This document shows positions 60,802 through 64,000 of a stretch of 64,000 bases of DNA, in pieces. The position numbers and the translations under genes were made by a program. The first letter of the stretch is position 1; each line of letters starts with the position of its first letter. Below the pieces are notes generated by a model that was given only the letters and a program-made list of their open reading frames with translations, was not told the DNA's origin and ran no database searches. The stretch spans positions 62,001 to 126,000 of the forward strand of contig JAEUJZ010000067.1 of the NCBI GenBank assembly GCA_016794505.1, read 5' to 3'. This DNA is from Myxococcales bacterium. GTDB taxonomy: Bacteria; Myxococcota_A; Polyangia; Palsa-1104; JAEUJZ01.

Positions 60802-63771
60802 CTACAGCTCGGCGAGGATCTGCTGCATCTCGTAGGCGATGCCCAGTCGCAGCCGCGTGGCGATCTCCAAGGCCTCAAGCAAGGTGTTGCGGGCTGGCTG
60901 CACGCGCCCGCGCTCGATGAGCAAGCGCGCCATCTGGTACAGAGCACCCGCTAGCTCAGCCTGATCGCCGACCTCGCGCAGCAGGGCCACGCTGCGCCGG
61001 AAGCACTCCCAGGCTGGGTGCTGTCCTTCGATGGTCTCGTCGAACAGCGTCGCCGCATGGGCCTCGCCCATTGCCAAAAGGGCTCGCGCGATCTCGTGCC
61101 GCACGCCGCTCTTCTGCGCGTAGTCCAGCGCTTGCTGACTGCAGGAAAGCGCCTCTCTCTGTTGGTCGCGGCGCAAGTGGACATAGGCCAGGACGCGCTT
61201 GATCTCGGCGAGCAGCCTGCGCTCTGAGCTGCGCAGCGCAAGCTCGCGAGCGCGTCGCAGCAGCCCTTCTGCTTCTGGGACTTGGCCCAGTTCCAGCGCA
61301 ACCTCGGCCAAGCGCACCTGCAGCGCCGCCGCAATCGGACTGCCTGTACGACTCTCGACGCGAGCGAGGCCGGCTTCAAAGCGCTGACGCGCCGCCGCGA
61401 CATCGCCGCGCAGAAGATCAACGCTGCCGAGAGCTTCCTGACAGGCTGCGAACAGCTCAGGATCCTCGTCGTGCTTGCGCAGCGCCTCTTCATAACAGCT
61501 CAGCGCGGGATCGATCAGGCCGCGATGGAGTTCGATGGAGCCGATGTGCAATAGCGATGTCGCTTCCTTGCGACGATCGCCGAGCCGCCGTCGCAGCTCC
61601 AGCGCTCGCGCCGTGCGATCCAGCGCGTCTTCGATGCGTCCCAAGAGCCACAGCACTTGCCCCAGATCGTCAAGCACGTCGGCAACGCCGCTCATCTCGT
61701 TGATCTCGCTGTAGTCGCTGTGCGCGCGGTTCAGGTGATCGAGGGAGCGGGCCAGATCTCCCTTGTGGCGATGGATCTGCCCCAGGGCGTAATACGCCGC
61801 CGCGCGATACTGACGCACAGCCAAGACATGCGACAAGCGCAGGAGTTTGTCATAGGCCGAGAGCGCCGCGTCAAGATCACCGCGGCGAACCAAGATCGCC
61901 CCCAGCTCGTGCCACATCGAGATGCGCTGGCCAATATCGGCCTGCCCCAGACAGGCGATGGCCCGCAGCAAAAGTCGCGTTGCACGGGCCAGCTGATCCT
62001 GCGCGGCCGCGCGACCTGCCAGCTGGTGATAAAAGTACGCAGCTCCTGAGCCATACGCCGCGCGCTCTAGGTGACGCGCGACTGCTTCGACGATGTCGTC
62101 GCTGTCGCGCTCGCGATGCAGCATCAGCCAGTGCGCAAGCAAGCGATGATAGCGCCGCTTGCGAGATGGGCTGAGCCGCTCGTAACACAGATCGCGCCAT
62201 GGGCCGTATGCGAAGCGATAACCGTGCTCGCCGTGCAGACGACTGTCGCCCATGGGCGCGATCAGGCCGAGCGCGACCAGCTGTTCTAGCGTCGCCAGCA
62301 GCGCGACACGATCATCGCTGTCGTCCATGCCTGCGAGCGAAGCGCGGCCTTCCGCTTCGCTCTCCCATAGCTCGCCGCTCTGCCCGAATGCGGGGTCCGG
62401 CTCGGCTGAGCTGGGCAGCGACGGATCCTCGCTCTCGTCTTCTTTGGTCTCGCGGTCACCATCACCCAGCGCGATGCCCGCCCGATCACAGCGCTGCAGC
62501 ATCAGCAGCGCATCCAAATAAAAATGTTCACCACAGGAAGCGGCTCGCTCAAGGACGCGCTGCGCGACGGGAACCAGCACTGCCAAGCGAGCGGCAACCA
62601 GGGCGCGCAGGTCCAGGCTGACTGCCTGTGACTGGTCCAGCTCTTCCAAGCGGGCCAGATCGAGCTGTGGCACAAGCGGCACACCGCCGGTCGGCTCGTC
62701 ATCGCCGATCTCAGGGGCCTGTACCGGGGACCACGTGAGGATCTCGGTCTCGACCAACGAGCGAAGCAGCTCAGCGAGCACGCGCGGTGAACCTTGGCTC
62801 TTTTCGATCAAGCGCAGCGCCGACTGCGGCAGGGTCGCGACTTCACAGCCCACGGACATGCAGAACAGCTCGACGGCCTCATCGCCGCTCAGTGGCCCCA
62901 GCTCGATCTGCGTTAAGCCATGGGCGCTGGCCACGCAGTCGGGGTTCTTTTCGACAAACTCGGGACGTGCGAACACACCGACGAAGACCGGAAGCTCAGC
63001 CAAGCTCTCGGTCAGATAGCGCAACAAGCTCAAGGTCTCTTCGGTTGCGTGTTCCAGCTCATCGAACAGCAAGACCAGCGGCGCACGCGCAGCATCCGCG
63101 CTCAGGAATCGCTTGAGCCCAGCATAGCTACGCGACTCGCTGCGATGACTCCGCTCCGCGTCGGTGGAAGAGCCAGATTCGGCCGGCGAAAGCCCCAGGA
63201 AGTCAGCCAGACTCAGCGACACTTCCGTGGCGCGAACCGGCGGTAACAGCGAGCGACAGGTGCGCTGCACTTTTTCTCGCGCGCTCTGCACCGCGTCACC
63301 GGATGCAATGCCGCAGCGCGTACGTACCTGCTCGCGAAACGCGGAGAGTGGCAGCGCGGCTTCGCTGGGCGGCTCTCCTCCCAAAAGTGTGCCGATGAGC
63401 ACGCGGTCACTCGGCAGCCCCAGATGATCCGTACACAGGCGCGCGACCTCGCGCAGAAGGCGCGTCTTGCCCTGGCCTGCGGCGGCCGACACCAGCGCAC
63501 AGCGCAGCCGCTGCTCGCGCACGCTCTTTTCGATCAAGCCGACGAGCTGCGTCAGCTCCTGCGCTCGACCACAAAATGGCAGCTCGGAAGCCGACAATAC
63601 TGCACTAGACTGCGCTGGAAGCAGCAGATCACCGTCGGCGATGCGATCGCCGGGTTCGTCTGCAGTGAGCATGTCCAGATCGACCTTAAGGACATGCGCC
63701 GTGCGGCAGCTCTCGCAGATCTCGACTCCGTCGGCAACGGGAGCGTGACAACTCAAGCAGCGCGCGGTCAT
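60802..63771 (-). CDS. Zinc-ribbon / ATPase / TPR regulatory protein (MalT/LuxR-like scaffold)
   Basis: Signal-integration protein of 989 residues. ATG 63771 is chosen because AAGGGG lies six bases upstream. A zinc ribbon opens the protein (CLSCHAPVADGVEICESC), followed by a NTPase with Walker A AAAGQGKT (~residue 98) and Walker B VLLFDELEH (~255). A long helical region with many TPRs occupies the C-terminal half (ALGQIHRHKGDLARSLDHL, DALDRTARALELRRRLGD). No kinase, cyclase or HTH domain is present. In Myxococcota similar STAND-type ATPase/TPR modules are often fused to Ser/Thr kinases or cyclases; the upstream partial gene on the same strand may be such a cyclase. Confidence 0.85.
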   Translation of the reverse strand: MTARCLSCHAPVADGVEICESCRTAHVLKVDLDMLTADEPGDRIADGDLLLPAQSSAVLSASELPFCGRAQELTQLVGLIEKSVREQRLRCALVSAAAGQGKTRLLREVARLCTDHLGLPSDRVLIGTLLGGEPPSEAALPLSAFREQVRTRCGIASGDAVQSAREKVQRTCRSLLPPVRATEVSLSLADFLGLSPAESGSSTDAERSHRSESRSYAGLKRFLSADAARAPLVLLFDELEHATEETLSLLRYLTESLAELPVFVGVFARPEFVEKNPDCVASAHGLTQIELGPLSGDEAVELFCMSVGCEVATLPQSALRLIEKSQGSPRVLAELLRSLVETEILTWSPVQAPEIGDDEPTGGVPLVPQLDLARLEELDQSQAVSLDLRALVAARLAVLVPVAQRVLERAASCGEHFYLDALLMLQRCDRAGIALGDGDRETKEDESEDPSLPSSAEPDPAFGQSGELWESEAEGRASLAGMDDSDDRVALLATLEQLVALGLIAPMGDSRLHGEHGYRFAYGPWRDLCYERLSPSRKRRYHRLLAHWLMLHRERDSDDIVEAVARHLERAAYGSGAAYFYHQLAGRAAAQDQLARATRLLLRAIACLGQADIGQRISMWHELGAILVRRGDLDAALSAYDKLLRLSHVLAVRQYRAAAYYALGQIHRHKGDLARSLDHLNRAHSDYSEINEMSGVADVLDDLGQVLWLLGRIEDALDRTARALELRRRLGDRRKEATSLLHIGSIELHRGLIDPALSCYEEALRKHDEDPELFAACQEALGSVDLLRGDVAAARQRFEAGLARVESRTGSPIAAALQVRLAEVALELGQVPEAEGLLRRARELALRSSERRLLAEIKRVLAYVHLRRDQQREALSCSQQALDYAQKSGVRHEIARALLAMGEAHAATLFDETIEGQHPAWECFRRSVALLREVGDQAELAGALYQMARLLIERGRVQPARNTLLEALEIATRLRLGIAYEMQQILAEL

Positions 63772-63881
63772 AGCGGACCCCTTCACCGCTTGCAGCGGCA
63801 TTTTGGCAGCCATATCGCGGACTTATCGCAGCTATGCCGGCGGTGCAAGCCAGGTCTTGTCCACAGGTAGCGCGCGGCTCG

Positions 63882-64000
63882 CTACTTCTCGGTCAGGGCC
63901 TCGATACCATCCCAGTCAGCCGGCGCACCGTGCTGAGCGAAGTGCGCGCAGCGAGCTGCGTAGTACGCGGCGGGATGATCGTCCGGATTCAGGCTCACGA
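63882..64000 (-). CDS. C-terminal end of a gene extending past the right edge, possible cyclase-type protein
   Basis: On the minus strand an open frame runs from base 64000 to a TAG stop at 63884-63882 (39 codons visible). The tail reads PDDHPAAYYAARCAHFAQ, then HGAPADWDGIEALTEK, which resembles the conserved end of class III adenylate cyclase-type proteins (a Trp-Asp-Gly-x near the C-terminus). It is on the same strand as the ATPase/TPR gene and about 110 bases upstream of it, so it may share an operon. The assignment is based on 39 residues only. Confidence 0.4.
   Translation of the reverse strand, partial: VSLNPDDHPAAYYAARCAHFAQHGAPADWDGIEALTEK

Noticed and set aside
1..64000. tRNA, rRNA, CRISPR, IS or prophage
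   Set aside because: No such element was recognised on either strand in the intergenic gaps, which are all under 300 bases.

Overview
This is a GC-rich chromosomal window (roughly 62-65 % G+C by eye) with tightly packed genes, many lipoproteins, two sigma-54 activators (one carrying an FHA domain), a TonB receptor and a TPR/ATPase regulator. The style suggests a deltaproteobacterial-type Gram-negative predator or saprophyte, most likely Myxococcota. That placement is an inference from gene content; no rRNA or tRNA was seen. I found no CRISPR array, insertion sequence or prophage.

Bases 1-9244 look like a phosphorus-scavenging block. It holds a TonB-dependent receptor (5' end outside the window), a beta-helix-like lipoprotein, a lipoprotein combining a phytase-type esterase propeller with a glycerophosphodiesterase, and a Tat-exported PhoX phosphatase. 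A putative lethal-factor-like zinc metalloprotease and a small tail-anchored protein follow.

Bases 11577-31624 hold a type VI secretion system (T6SS). Regulatory FHA proteins (an FHA/sigma-54 activator and a convergent FHA/coiled-coil protein) and methylmalonyl-CoA epimerase come first. Then come a TssG with a very long disordered N-terminus, TssB, TssC, an Hcp-like protein, TssK, TssE, a VgrG trunk, a separate spike-needle protein, TssF, TssL, a small unknown protein, TssM and the TssJ lipoprotein. No ClpV, TssA or PAAR gene is visible anywhere in the window. The VgrG/needle junction carries sharply AT-rich patches in a GC-rich background, and an orphan class 3 lipase at 44268-45938 shows the same mosaic pattern. 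It is a candidate T6SS effector by inference only.

Bases 31676-44013 are mostly envelope maintenance and housekeeping: SppA protease, two parvulin-type foldases (one a lipoprotein, one SurA-like), a glycine-rich lipoprotein, an orphan NtrC-type response regulator, proline-catabolic PruA, a large metallophosphoesterase with an unrecognised N-terminal half, and QueE of 7-deazaguanine synthesis.

Bases 46118-64000 contain a STAS-like small protein with a DUF2252 protein, a POT-family transporter paired with an unusual substrate-binding/OmpA fusion, a phospholipase D-like lipoprotein, a small redox module (dihaem cytochrome c and HiPIP), a TPR protein with a GH57/DUF3536 glycosidase, two coupled secreted unknown proteins, a BtuF-like binding protein, poly(A) polymerase, a zinc-ribbon/ATPase/TPR regulator, and the C-terminal end of another gene running off the right edge.
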